DNA of 64,000 bases, from NCBI GenBank assembly GCA_016793465.1, contig JAEUJW010000066.1, positions 62,001 through 126,000 on the forward strand. The letters are read 5' to 3'. The DNA is from Myxococcales bacterium (GTDB taxonomy: Bacteria > Myxococcota > Polyangia > Nannocystales > Nannocystaceae). Both the position numbers and the translations under genes were made by a program. The notes under the pieces were generated by a model. It was not told the origin of the DNA and did not search any database. It was given only the letters and a program-made list of their open reading frames with translations. Positions 1 through 7,721 of this stretch are shown in pieces (positions within the stretch are counted from its first letter, which is position 1; every line of letters begins with the position of its first letter).

Positions 1-1
1 C

Positions 2-364
2 ATGAACCAGATCCTGGCGGCGGGCGAGCGCGAGTTCGGGGCCGACTTCTCGGCGCGGCTGGCCTCGGCGATGGAGAAGCACAAGTCGACGCCGTACTCG
101 CAGGTGCACACGGTGCTGATCCGGCCGAGCCAGGACCTGGGGCGGCTGGCGTTCGAGTCGGTGCAGCGCACCGGGCTGGCGCGCTACTCGGGGATCTTCG
201 CGCGGTGGATCCGCTGGGCCGTGCAGGCCGACGGCGCGCGCCAGGAGAGCGACCTGGCCAGCTACCTGCTGTTCGACCCGGACTACGTGTCGCGGCTCAT
301 CGAGCTCGGCTACGAGGACGCGGCGCGCCACCACTCCGAGCTGCTGGCGCTGTTCGACCGCTGA
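2..364 (+). CDS. Patatin-like phospholipase, C-terminal part (5' partial)
   Basis: The frame is open from the window edge, so the true start lies upstream; the ATG at position 2 is probably internal. The visible 120 residues are soluble and alpha-helical in character. The end, with SYLLFDPDYVSRLIELGYEDA, resembles the C-terminus of bacterial patatin-like phospholipases, where a 'yllFd..y...LIelG..DA' signature is common. The Ser-Asp dyad would be upstream and cannot be checked. The gene ends seven bases before the convergent stop of the next gene. Family assignment is from pattern memory and is moderate in confidence. Confidence 0.55.
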   Translation: MNQILAAGEREFGADFSARLASAMEKHKSTPYSQVHTVLIRPSQDLGRLAFESVQRTGLARYSGIFARWIRWAVQADGARQESDLASYLLFDPDYVSRLIELGYEDAARHHSELLALFDR

Positions 365-370
365 GCGGGC

Positions 371-835
371 CTACTTGGCCTTCTTCTTGTCGGCGGCGGC
401 CTTCTTCTTGGCGTCGGCGGCGGCCTTCTTGTCGGCCTTGGCCTTGGCCGCGTCCTCGGCCTTGATGTAGCCCTCGATCTGCTTCTGCGCGGCGCACTGG
501 CACAGGGCGGCGCCGCCGAACAGGTCCATGCACTGCGAGGCGAGGTAGCGCAGCGTGCTGTCGGGGCAGAAGTGGCCGAGGATGGCCGCGCAGGTGCCGC
601 TCTTGGACTTGTCGGTGTTCTGGCACTTGCACTTCGAGGGGTCGTTGAGGCAGCCGTTGCGCTCGAACGTGGTGGCCGAGGCGCCGGAGGCCCGGTCCTT
701 GGCGGGCATGGCGGTCGAGCGCTCCTGCGTGTACGCGCCCTCGTCGGTGGCGGCGGTCATCGGCTCGCCGGCGCTGGCGGATGTCCCGAAGGACAGACAG
801 GCGAGCAGTGCGGAGGCGGCGAGGAGGCGGGTCAT
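371..835 (-). CDS. Small secreted Cys-rich protein with Lys/Ala tail
   Basis: This encodes 154 residues. The start at 835 (MTRLLAASALLACLSF) gives a clear signal peptide ending near SASA-G; longer upstream readings lack one. The mature part has about nine cysteines between residues 60 and 118 (for example CKCQ, CPDS, CQCA), suggesting disulfides in the periplasm or outside. The last 30 residues are almost only Lys, Ala and Asp (ADKKAAADAKKKAAADKKKAK), a basic tail that may bind nucleic acid or acidic polymer. The Cys in LLACL could also be a lipobox, but no canonical L-A-G/A-C is seen. No family recognised. Confidence 0.7.
   Translation of the reverse strand: MTRLLAASALLACLSFGTSASAGEPMTAATDEGAYTQERSTAMPAKDRASGASATTFERNGCLNDPSKCKCQNTDKSKSGTCAAILGHFCPDSTLRYLASQCMDLFGGAALCQCAAQKQIEGYIKAEDAAKAKADKKAAADAKKKAAADKKKAK
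782..795. repeat. Dispersed TGTCC-N4-GGACA palindrome
   Basis: TGTCC, spacer CGAA, GGACA: five-base perfect arms. It lies inside the signal-peptide region of the Cys-rich protein gene, so it is part of coding sequence. One of a set of similar palindromes spread through the window. Confidence 0.6.
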
Positions 836-914
836 GAGGCCGACGTTAGCGGGGATCTCGGCGGGCCGCCAGAGTCCTCGCCAGGCCCCTTGCGCGGAGG
901 CGGGCGGGCGTGCG

Positions 915-1793
915 ATGCCCCCCGGCATGCACGACTCGGCTTCACGGCCCTCCGGGCCTGACTCGCATACGACGGAGACGCTCGCGGGCCTGGTCAGCGC
1001 CTGCTTCGCCGACCGCGGCCTGCTCGCGGACCCGGCGCACCGGGCGGCGGTGGTGGAGACGGTAGCCCGGCTCGACCGCGGGGCCCTGCGCGTGGTCACC
1101 CCGAACGGCCCGGGTCGCCCGTGGACGGTCCACGCCTGGATCAAGCAGGCGATCTTGCTGTACTTCGCGGTCCAGGAGCTGCGGACGATCGAGCTCGGGC
1201 CGTTCGAGTACTTCGACAAGATCGCGCTGAAGCGCGACTGGGCGGCCGCGGGCGTGCGGGTGGTGCCGCCGGCGACGGCGCGCCACGGCAGCTTCATCGA
1301 GGCCGGGGCCGTGCTCATGCCGAGCTACGTGAACATCGGCGCGTGGGTCGGGGGCGGGACGATGGTCGACACGTGGGCGACGGTCGGCAGCTGCGCGCAG
1401 GTCGGTCGCAACGTGCACCTGTCGGGCGGGGTCGGGCTCGGCGGGGTGCTCGAGCCGCCGTCGGCCGCGCCGGTGATCGTCGAGGACGGGTGCTTCCTCG
1501 GCTCGCGGGCGATCGTCGTCGAGGGGGTCCATCTCGAGCGCGAGGTGGTGCTCGGAGCCAACGTCACGCTGACGGCGTCGACGCCGATCGTCGACGTCAC
1601 CGGGCCGGAGCCGGTGACCCACCGCGGCCGGGTCCCGGCCCGCTCGGTGGTCGTGCCGGGCACGCGGGCCCGCGAATTTCCCGCGGGGGTGTTCCAGGTC
1701 GCGTGCGCCCTCATCATCGGCCGACGCAGCGAGAGCACCGACCAGCGGACGAGTCTGAATCAGGCGCTGCGCGACTTTGACGTGCCGGTGTGA
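915..1793 (+). CDS. dapD: 2,3,4,5-tetrahydropyridine-2,6-dicarboxylate N-succinyltransferase
   Basis: Cytoplasmic enzyme of the succinylase branch of lysine and meso-diaminopimelate synthesis; it transfers succinyl from succinyl-CoA to tetrahydrodipicolinate. The N-terminal helical domain contains the DapD-like stretch RPWTVHAWIKQAILLYF and the ELGPFEYFDKI segment. After about residue 115 comes a left-handed beta-helix with hexapeptide repeats (GAVLMPSYVNIGAWVGGGTMVD, TWATVGSCAQVGRNVHLSGG), then the DapD hallmark GVLEPPSAAPVIVEDGCFLGSR. Length of about 290 residues is normal. Start chosen at 915, 14 bases after GGAGG; 927 is an equally possible ATG. It is transcribed divergently from the Cys-rich gene and stands alone. 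Confidence 0.93.
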   Translation: MPPGMHDSASRPSGPDSHTTETLAGLVSACFADRGLLADPAHRAAVVETVARLDRGALRVVTPNGPGRPWTVHAWIKQAILLYFAVQELRTIELGPFEYFDKIALKRDWAAAGVRVVPPATARHGSFIEAGAVLMPSYVNIGAWVGGGTMVDTWATVGSCAQVGRNVHLSGGVGLGGVLEPPSAAPVIVEDGCFLGSRAIVVEGVHLEREVVLGANVTLTASTPIVDVTGPEPVTHRGRVPARSVVVPGTRAREFPAGVFQVACALIIGRRSESTDQRTSLNQALRDFDVPV

Positions 1794-1943
1794 GCTGTCC
1801 CCTGCCCCGCTGGCCTCGCTCCGGTCCTCCCCGGGGCGCAGGCCCCGCGGCGGTGTCCGATCGTGCGGGGGATCGTGTAGGCTGGAACAGTCGTCACCCG
1901 TCGCCCGTGACAAGCGCACGGGAGGCGGTATCTTGAGATCTCG

Positions 1944-2771
1944 ATGATGAACCGGCTGCGACCAACCAAGGGGCGGCGCCCCACCGGCACCCAACGCCGG
2001 CTGCGCTTCGAGGAGCGCGGCGGGGACGAGTTCGCCGCGGACGGCGGACCGCACGGGCAGCAGCAGACGACCGGGAGCCTGCCGGCGGTGCGTCGCGGGC
2101 TGGTCGGCTGGGACCATTCGGCGCCCGCGGAGCCGAATGCGGGCACCAACAACTACCGCACCGTCGAGGGCGAGGCGCCGCTGTCGGCGCGGATCCTCAG
2201 CCTGCTGGCGGACCCTCGCATCGACTTCGTGACCGTGAGCTCCGCCTCGGAGGCGCTCGGGCACCCGCGCCAGGACATCGAGACGACGCTCGAGACGATG
2301 CGCCAGGCCGGCGTGCTGCTCGGCCTCGGCGGCGGCGCGGTGACCCGCTACGGCGTGACCCCGGAGTACAAGGCGGAGCTCGAGGCCGAGTTCCGGGCGG
2401 CGGCGGCGGAGCTCGGCGAGCACGCCCTGCTGTCGCGGCTGACGACCGAGACGGCGCTGACGCCGTTCGAGGACGAGGAGCCGCGCCTCCCCGCCACCGC
2501 GGGGCTCCTCAGCCTGTTCTTGCCGGGCACGGGCCAATTATTGAACGGGGACATCGGGCGGGCCTCGCTGGTGTTCGCGGTGTGGAGCCTCGCGTGGATC
2601 ACCCACCTGTCGCCGGTGTGGACGTTCGTGTGCCTGTACGCCGGCGCCGAGGCCTTTTTGACCGCGAAGATCCGCAGCATGGAGCGCAAGCTGGTCGAGG
2701 AGCAGGGTCAGGCCGCGCTCGCCACGGCCGGCACCGGGCCGAAGAAGCTGCCCTCGCCGCGCATGACCTGA
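1944..2771 (+). CDS. Membrane protein with winged-helix-like segment and TM hairpin
   Basis: This encodes 275 residues. The first 65 are polar and low complexity. Residues about 75-145 (ARILSLLADPRIDFVTVSSASEALGHPRQDIETTLETMRQAGVLLGLG) read like a helix-turn-helix fold. Residues about 190-235 form a membrane hairpin that begins LFLPGTGQLLNGDIGRASLVF, resembling the 'LPG.GQ.yng...kg' start of small TM2/DUF5683-type hairpins. A GGAGG lies at 1920-1924, rather far from the ATG pair at 1944/1947. The gene ends facing slt across a palindromic terminator. Function unknown; a membrane-tethered regulator is one guess. Confidence 0.65.
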   Translation: MMNRLRPTKGRRPTGTQRRLRFEERGGDEFAADGGPHGQQQTTGSLPAVRRGLVGWDHSAPAEPNAGTNNYRTVEGEAPLSARILSLLADPRIDFVTVSSASEALGHPRQDIETTLETMRQAGVLLGLGGGAVTRYGVTPEYKAELEAEFRAAAAELGEHALLSRLTTETALTPFEDEEPRLPATAGLLSLFLPGTGQLLNGDIGRASLVFAVWSLAWITHLSPVWTFVCLYAGAEAFLTAKIRSMERKLVEEQGQAALATAGTGPKKLPSPRMT

Positions 2772-2773
2772 AG

Positions 2774-2789
2774 CTGTCCCGAGGGACAG
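2774..2789. terminator. CTGTCCC-GA-GGGACAG palindrome between convergent genes
   Basis: A perfect inverted repeat (7-base arms, 2-base spacer) placed between the stop codons at 2771 (+) and 2797 (-). Position suggests a bidirectional terminator or mRNA 3' stabiliser. There is no T tract, so an intrinsic terminator is not proven. It belongs to the dispersed TGTCCC/GGGACA palindrome family. Confidence 0.5.
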
Positions 2790-2796
2790 GTTATGA

Positions 2797-5166
2797 TCAG
2801 CCGCGCTCGGCGCCGGCGCGGCCGGGGATCGCCAGCGGGATGTAGGGGATGCGCTGCTCGGGCGGGACGTCGCCGCCGTGCACCCAGCGGTAGGCGAGCC
2901 AGCGCTCGAGCACCGACTGGGTGTAGGCGCGGGTCTCGTCGAACGGGATGGCCTCGATGAACATGTCGAAGTCCCAGGCCTTGCGGCGGTCGAGCCAGCG
3001 GTCGACGGCGCCGGCGCCGGCGTTGTAGCTGGGGATCGCCAGCGGCACCGCGGAGTCGGCCCCGCCGTAGCGGCGGACCAGGTTGCCGAGGTAGCGCGTG
3101 CCGAGGTCGAGGTTGAGCGAGGGCTGGTAGAGGTTGTCGGGGTCGAAGTCGGCGAGGCCGGCCTGGCGGGCGAGGTCCTTGGCGGTGGCGGGCATGAGCT
3201 GCACGAGGCCACGCGCGCCGGCCCACGACGTCGCGCCGGGGTCGAAGCGGCTCTCGGTCTGCATGATCGCGAAGGTGAGCAGCGAGGGGACCTGATGCGA
3301 CGACTCGCCGTCGCGCACGATCGACTCGAACGCCAGCGGGTGGGCGAGCGACCACAGCACGCGGCGCTGACCGACCGGCGGGTCCTCGCGCCAGGCGCTG
3401 CCGAGGGCGCCGAGCAGCTTCTGCGACTCGGAGTAGAGGCCGGCCTGCGCGAGCACGGCGATCGCGGGCCAGCCGGCGACGCCGGCCTCGTCGAGCTCCT
3501 CCTCGGCCTGCTCGCCGAGGCCGAGGCGCGCGAGCAATTGGGCCCGCCTGGCCGCGGGTGTGCCGGGCAGCTCGAGCTGTACGGCGGCAGCGGCGTGCTC
3601 CTTCTCGAGCACGGCGACGCCCCTGGCGAACGCGGCGGCGTCGATGTCACGCAGGCGCGAGAGGGTCTGCAGGCCGGCGTAGCTGAGCGGGGCGGCGGCG
3701 AGGGCGTCGAGCCAGGCGGCCACGGCGGCGTCGGTCTGGCCCTGGCGCTGGAAGGCGCGGCCGCGGAAGTAGTGCAGCTTGGCGCGCTCGCGCAGGTCGC
3801 CCTTGCCGGCGGTGAGGCCGGCGTCGGCGAGCGCGAGGGCGTCGGCGACGCGGTCCTGCGTGAATGCGAGGAGGATGAGGCGACGACGGGCCTCGCCGGT
3901 CATGTCGCCGGCGGGGATGTCCTTCAGGACACGTTCGTAGGCGAGGCGCTCGCGCGGGTGGTCGCCCTCCTCGGCCCAGGACTCGCCGGCGAGGATGAGC
4001 GCGTCGTCGGCGTAGGAGTGCGCGGGGAACTCGACGGCGATCGCCTCGAACTGCTTGGCCGCCGTCTCGTAGGCGGCGTCGGCGTAGCGGCCGCGGCCGG
4101 ACTGGTAGAGCGCCTTGACGAGGTTGTCCTCGCCGGGCTTGCCGGCGCGGCGGCAGGCGGCGGCGGCGCTGTCGAACACCGGGCGGGCCTTGGAGCGCTT
4201 GCGCTGTTTAAAAATTGCGCTGCCCTTGAGGAAGAGGGCCTCGCAGCGGTCGACGTCGGCGAGCGAGGTCAGGCGCAGGAACTCGTCGGCGTCGTGGATG
4301 ACGGTGGTGTAGCGCGAGCGGGCGAGGGCGTCGCGCAGGCGGGCGAGGGTCCGCTTGCGGTCGGCGTCGCGGGACTCGGCGAACGACCTGCGGATCTCGA
4401 GGCGCTGCTCGAGCGCGGGGATCCGCTCGGTCGCCTCCTCGCCGAAGGCGCTGAGCGGGGTGTCGAGCGCGAGCCGCTCGTACAGCGCGAGGCCCTTCTT
4501 TAATTGCTCGGGGTCGTCGCTGGTGACCAGCAGGCGGGCCCACTTGGCGCGGACCTCGTGGCGGCGCGGCGCCTCGGGGAATTTTTGTAGGTAGCGGTCG
4601 TAGAGGGCGCCGGCGCCGGCGCCGTCGGCGGTGCGCGCGCGGGCGTCGGCGGTGACGATCAGGGCGGCGCCGACGAGCGCCGTCGTGTCTGTCCCTTCGG
4701 ACAGGTTTCCGACCGCCGCGAGCGCCTTGCCGGGCTCGCCGCCGTCGAGCCAGGCCTGGGCCTCGAGCAGGCGCAGGCGGTCGCCGACCGGGGCGAACAC
4801 CGCGGCGGCGCGGGCCTCGGCGAAGCGCGCGGCGGCGGCGGCGTACTGCTGCAGGCGCAGGTCCTCGAGGCCGCGCAGCCACTGGGCGGCGGCGCGGTCG
4901 TCGGCGGACAGGTCGGAGCTCGCGAGCAGGCGATCGAGGTGGGCCGCGGCGGCCGCGAAGTCCTGGCGCTCGCGGGCGAGGATCGCGTCGCGGCCGGGGC
5001 CGTCGGCGAACCACAGGCTGCGGTGGGGCTCGGGGACCGGCGGCGGGGTCGGCGGCGCGTCGGCGACGTTGGGCGCCTCGCTGGCGGTGTACAGCGGGGG
5101 CGTGGCGTCGCCGCGGCAGGCGGCGAGCGACGCGACGAGGCTGAGGAGGGCGAGGGGCTTGTGCAC
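2797..5166 (-). CDS. slt: Soluble lytic murein transglycosylase-like lipoprotein
   Basis: This encodes 789 residues. The N-terminus MHKPLALLSLVASLAACRG is a lipoprotein signal with lipobox LAAC. Residues about 70-580 are long alpha-helical TPR-like superhelix repeats (for example ALYQSGRGRYADAAYETAAKQFEAIAVEFPAHS), as in the ring of Slt70. The last 170 residues hold a GH23 domain: FAIMQTESRFDPGATSWAGARGLVQLMPATAKD with the catalytic Glu in ESRF, then DLGTRYLGNLVRRYGG and IPSYNAGAGAVDRWL. It should cleave peptidoglycan to 1,6-anhydro products in the periplasm. Convergent with the upstream membrane protein. Confidence in family is high; the substrate role is by homology. Confidence 0.92.
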   Translation of the reverse strand: MHKPLALLSLVASLAACRGDATPPLYTASEAPNVADAPPTPPPVPEPHRSLWFADGPGRDAILARERQDFAAAAAHLDRLLASSDLSADDRAAAQWLRGLEDLRLQQYAAAAARFAEARAAAVFAPVGDRLRLLEAQAWLDGGEPGKALAAVGNLSEGTDTTALVGAALIVTADARARTADGAGAGALYDRYLQKFPEAPRRHEVRAKWARLLVTSDDPEQLKKGLALYERLALDTPLSAFGEEATERIPALEQRLEIRRSFAESRDADRKRTLARLRDALARSRYTTVIHDADEFLRLTSLADVDRCEALFLKGSAIFKQRKRSKARPVFDSAAAACRRAGKPGEDNLVKALYQSGRGRYADAAYETAAKQFEAIAVEFPAHSYADDALILAGESWAEEGDHPRERLAYERVLKDIPAGDMTGEARRRLILLAFTQDRVADALALADAGLTAGKGDLRERAKLHYFRGRAFQRQGQTDAAVAAWLDALAAAPLSYAGLQTLSRLRDIDAAAFARGVAVLEKEHAAAAVQLELPGTPAARRAQLLARLGLGEQAEEELDEAGVAGWPAIAVLAQAGLYSESQKLLGALGSAWREDPPVGQRRVLWSLAHPLAFESIVRDGESSHQVPSLLTFAIMQTESRFDPGATSWAGARGLVQLMPATAKDLARQAGLADFDPDNLYQPSLNLDLGTRYLGNLVRRYGGADSAVPLAIPSYNAGAGAVDRWLDRRKAWDFDMFIEAIPFDETRAYTQSVLERWLAYRWVHGGDVPPEQRIPYIPLAIPGRAGAERG
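4689..4704. repeat. CTGTCC-CTTC-GGACAG palindrome inside slt
   Basis: Perfect six-base arms with a four-base spacer, within the slt reading frame, where it codes NLSEGTD using otherwise uncommon GAA and ACA codons. Confidence 0.6.
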
Positions 5167-5238
5167 GGGGTCCTCGAAGACGCGGGCTTGGGGTCGAGGG
5201 GCTGCGCGGCGGAGGCTGCGCGTGAAGTTCGCGGGAGA

Positions 5239-6333
5239 TCACACCAGGCGAGTCGGTTCGTTCTCTGGATCGTAGATCTCGACCGAGTTGCCGCCCGCGC
5301 GCCGCGCCACGACCAGCGCCGACTCCGCGGCTTTAATTAAAGCCTGGGCGGTGGGTTCGTGGAGGAGGGCGAGGTCGGCGACGCCGAGCGACACTGTGAT
5401 CTGCAGCGGGCCGGCGGAGGTCGGGAAGGTGTGCGCGGCCAGCGTCTCGCGGATGCGGGTGGCGGCGCGGGCGGCCCGCATGGCGTCGACGTCGCGGCAC
5501 AGGTGGACGAAGGTCTCGTCGCCGAGGCGGGCCAGCAGGTCGTCGCCGCGGGTCGTCTCGGTGACCTTGCGGGCGAGCTCGCGGTAGACCTGCTCGCCGA
5601 CGGCGCGGCCGCGCGACTGGCTCAGCGAGGCGGGGTCGTCGACCGCGAACATGGCGAGGGCGAGCGGCTTGCCGTGGCGCAGGGCCATGGCGACGTCGGA
5701 CTCGACGCGGTTCTCGAAGTAGGCGCGGCTAAACAGGCCGGTGAGGCGGTCGCGCAGGGCCGACTCGTAGAGGTCGCGCTGGAGGTCGTCGTCGTTGTCC
5801 TCGTGGAAGGTGAAGCGCAGGACGCTGGCGGCCCCGAGCTGGATCTTGTCGCCCTCGCGCAGCGGGTGCTTGTCGACGCGCTCGCCGTTGGCGAACGTGC
5901 CGTTGGTCGAGCCCGCGTCGGAGAGGTAGTACACGCCCTTGTCGACCGTAACGGCCGCGTGGGTGCGGGAGATTCCCTCGTCGTTGATGCGCACGGTCGC
6001 GGTCAGGCCGCGGCCGATGGTCGTGTAGCTGGGGTCCAGCTCGAACATCTCGCCCATGCGGTCGCCGGCCAGCACGACCACGAAGGCCCTGCGCAGGGCG
6101 GCGACATCCGGAGCTGCGTGGCTGGGCGGCGAGGGCACGGCGTTCGAGGCGCCAGGCCATGTAACCCCGGGGGCCGAAGCGGCGCAACACTTGGGCCAGA
6201 ACGCGGGCCACCCGGGCGACGGCGCGCGGAACGCCGCAGAACCGCGGCTACGCGGGTCCTGGGGGCCGAAGCGGGCCGTAGGGACAGGTCGCCACGGGAG
6301 CCGCGCCGACAATTTCGTCGACCTCTTGCGCAT
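5239..6333 (-). CDS. FHA domain protein with degenerate GGDEF domain
   Basis: From about residue 85 (VVVLAGDRMGEMFELDPSYTTIGRG) there is an FHA domain with the expected GR, SRTHA and GSTNGTF motifs, so it should bind a phosphothreonine peptide. From about residue 195 (ALRDRLTGLFSRAYFE) a GGDEF fold follows, but the signature reads RLGDETF rather than GGDEF and the upstream metal/substrate region reads AVDDPASLSQ. A cyclase activity is therefore unlikely; c-di-GMP or GTP sensing is possible. The first 80 residues are low-complexity and overlap the ssrA promoter, so a start nearer residue 65-75 (GTG codons) is quite possible. Stand-alone gene. Confidence 0.75.
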   Translation of the reverse strand: MRKRSTKLSARLPWRPVPTARFGPQDPRSRGSAAFRAPSPGWPAFWPKCCAASAPGVTWPGASNAVPSPPSHAAPDVAALRRAFVVVLAGDRMGEMFELDPSYTTIGRGLTATVRINDEGISRTHAAVTVDKGVYYLSDAGSTNGTFANGERVDKHPLREGDKIQLGAASVLRFTFHEDNDDDLQRDLYESALRDRLTGLFSRAYFENRVESDVAMALRHGKPLALAMFAVDDPASLSQSRGRAVGEQVYRELARKVTETTRGDDLLARLGDETFVHLCRDVDAMRAARAATRIRETLAAHTFPTSAGPLQITVSLGVADLALLHEPTAQALIKAAESALVVARRAGGNSVEIYDPENEPTRLV

Positions 6334-6353
6334 GCCGGCAAGCGGCCTATACT
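6326..6353 (+). promoter_or_regulatory. Probable sigma-70 promoter of ssrA
   Basis: A TTGCGC -35 (6326-6331) and TATACT -10 (6348-6353) are separated by 16 bases, and transcription would start near 6360, about 55 bases before the mature tmRNA 5' end. The -10 is unusually AT-rich for its surroundings. Confidence 0.6.
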
Positions 6354-6414
6354 CGGGGACTCGCCTGAGCCGTACCCGCTTCGGTGAGTTTCTCGCTCTT
6401 CTCGGCTCTCTTCA

Positions 6415-6780
6415 GGGGGTGTCACGGTTTCGACGGGGGTACCAAACGTGAGGATCGCGTGCCGGGGCTTTCCAGCTCAGCCCTGTAAAAATGAGTCGGA
6501 AACACAGCTGCCAACGACGGCAACTACGGGCCTGTGGCCCTCGCTGCTTGAGCAATCTAGCAACGACATCTCTGCCCGAGGTGTTCCAGTAGGGACAGGG
6601 GTGTAATCACGGGAGCTGGCCTTCGCGGATGCCTCGACCGCGCGGGTGAGAACCAGAGGATCGAGTGAGGGAGGGCCTGGCGATGGGCATGCCCCCACTC
6701 AAGACCCAAATGCACCGCCTACGCACGTAGAGGTCCCACCGGCGGACTTTCGGACCCGGGTTCAACTCCCGGCGCCTCCA
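6415..6780 (+). ncRNA. ssrA: Transfer-messenger RNA (tmRNA)
   Basis: This RNA rescues stalled ribosomes and tags the nascent protein for proteolysis. The acceptor stem pairs GGGGGTG (6415-6421) with CGCCTCC (6773-6779). The 5' part has the conserved GTTTCGACGGGGG box and the 3' part a T arm CCGGG-TTCAACT-CCCGG. The sequence continues TCG after CGCCTCCA, so the terminal CCA is not fully encoded and must be added. The tag frame ends in TGA at 6549-6551. With AGTC just before the resume codon, GGA at 6498 would give GNTAANDGNYGPVALAA; a GCC resume codon at 6510 would give ANDGNYGPVALAA. Both end in the protease-recognised ALAA. Confidence 0.95.
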
Positions 6781-6842
6781 TCGACCTCGGCCAACGTCGC
6801 GGTCAGAACAACAGAAGTTTCGGGCACGGTCCCGAGGTTTCG

Positions 6843-6888
6843 ACCGCCTCGCCTGCAGGGCTCACCCTGGACGAGGCGGTGCTTTTTT
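6843..6888 (+). terminator. Rho-independent terminator downstream of ssrA
   Basis: The stem ACCGCCTCG (6843-6851) pairs with CGAGGCGGT (6872-6880) around a loop that itself can pair, followed by GC and six T residues (6883-6888). It is a textbook intrinsic terminator and one of the few T tracts in the window. Confidence 0.85.
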
Positions 6889-6907
6889 AACCCGCGACCG
6901 CGTCGAC

Positions 6908-7288
6908 CTACTCGATGCCGTCGATGCAGTCCGCGACCGCGAACAACGCCTGGTCCTCGGGGTGGTCCGGGTCGAAGTGCGACTCGTCGAGCGACTGGGC
7001 GTCGGCCGGCAACACGACGATGCGACGATAACCCTGACCCGGGCGCATGCGCGGCGAACGAACGACGTACACGCGGCCGCGCGAGACGTAGTACACGCGC
7101 TGGTCGTCGGCGTAGAAGCCGTCGCGCACGGCGACCAGCGCGAAGTCCTCGCCGTACACGTTGTCGGCGAGCGCGCGCAGCTTGCTCGAGCGCGCCGGCT
7201 CGATGCGCACGCGGACCCCCTGGGCCTGTTCGAACCGGGCGAACTCTGCGATCTCGAGCTGTCGCTGGCCGATGTCGTGTGCGCGCAT
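6908..7288 (-). CDS. Conserved-looking hypothetical protein
   Basis: This encodes 126 residues, soluble, mixed alpha/beta, with no signal peptide and no membrane segment. It contains an ordered core (LALVAVRDGFYADDQRVYYVSRGRVYVVRSPRM) that reads like a small beta-sheet domain, and an acidic C-terminus. The stop faces the ssrA terminator. Upstream of the ATG is an AT-rich TTTAATAAT that could serve as -10 with a very short leader. I do not recognise the family. Confidence 0.6.
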   Translation of the reverse strand: MRAHDIGQRQLEIAEFARFEQAQGVRVRIEPARSSKLRALADNVYGEDFALVAVRDGFYADDQRVYYVSRGRVYVVRSPRMRPGQGYRRIVVLPADAQSLDESHFDPDHPEDQALFAVADCIDGIE

Positions 7289-7721
7289 CGGATTATTAAA
7301 TCGGCCGGCCGCCCGCGGAGGTCAAGCGGAGATCCGCCGGGGGTCGCAGGCGACCATGCGCGCCGCGGCGCATCGTTAGGCTGTGGATAAGTCGCCGAGA
7401 ACGCCGGGCGAACGGCGCTCTCGCCGGGGTTTCCCGTGGTTTGGCTCGGCGGTGCAGGTTGTGAAAAGGCCGGCCAATTTCGCCTTCGTCGCACTGTGTG
7501 CACAAGTGCGCATGTAGTTTCTCGCGTGTGAGACGGCGCGAGGCGGGCGGACCGCCGGTCGCGCCGGCCGCTCGCGACGCGCGTCGCTGCGCGACCGCCA
7601 CTTCGCAGGGGCCGTAGCGACCTGCGCTTAAAGACATCTCGCGCGTGCATGGCGAACGTGACATGTGCGAAGTTGTTGCGGGGCCCCGCATGCTTGTCCG
7701 TCGCGGAGAACCAGCGAAGCT
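7289..7721. other. 433-base intergenic region with DnaA-box-like and GTGACAT sites
   Basis: This lies between divergent genes. It contains TGTGGATAA (7382-7390), the exact complement of a consensus DnaA box, and CGTGACAT (7657-7664), an octamer repeated upstream of the alpha-2-macroglobulin gene. A TTAAAGACAT stretch at about 7628 is AT-rich. I see no small gene, tRNA or clear intrinsic terminator. It should hold the promoters of both flanking genes. Confidence 0.5.

Noticed and set aside
7289..7721. Chromosomal replication origin
   Set aside because: Only one consensus DnaA box, no AT-rich unwinding element, no dnaA/dnaN/gidA/parAB neighbours.
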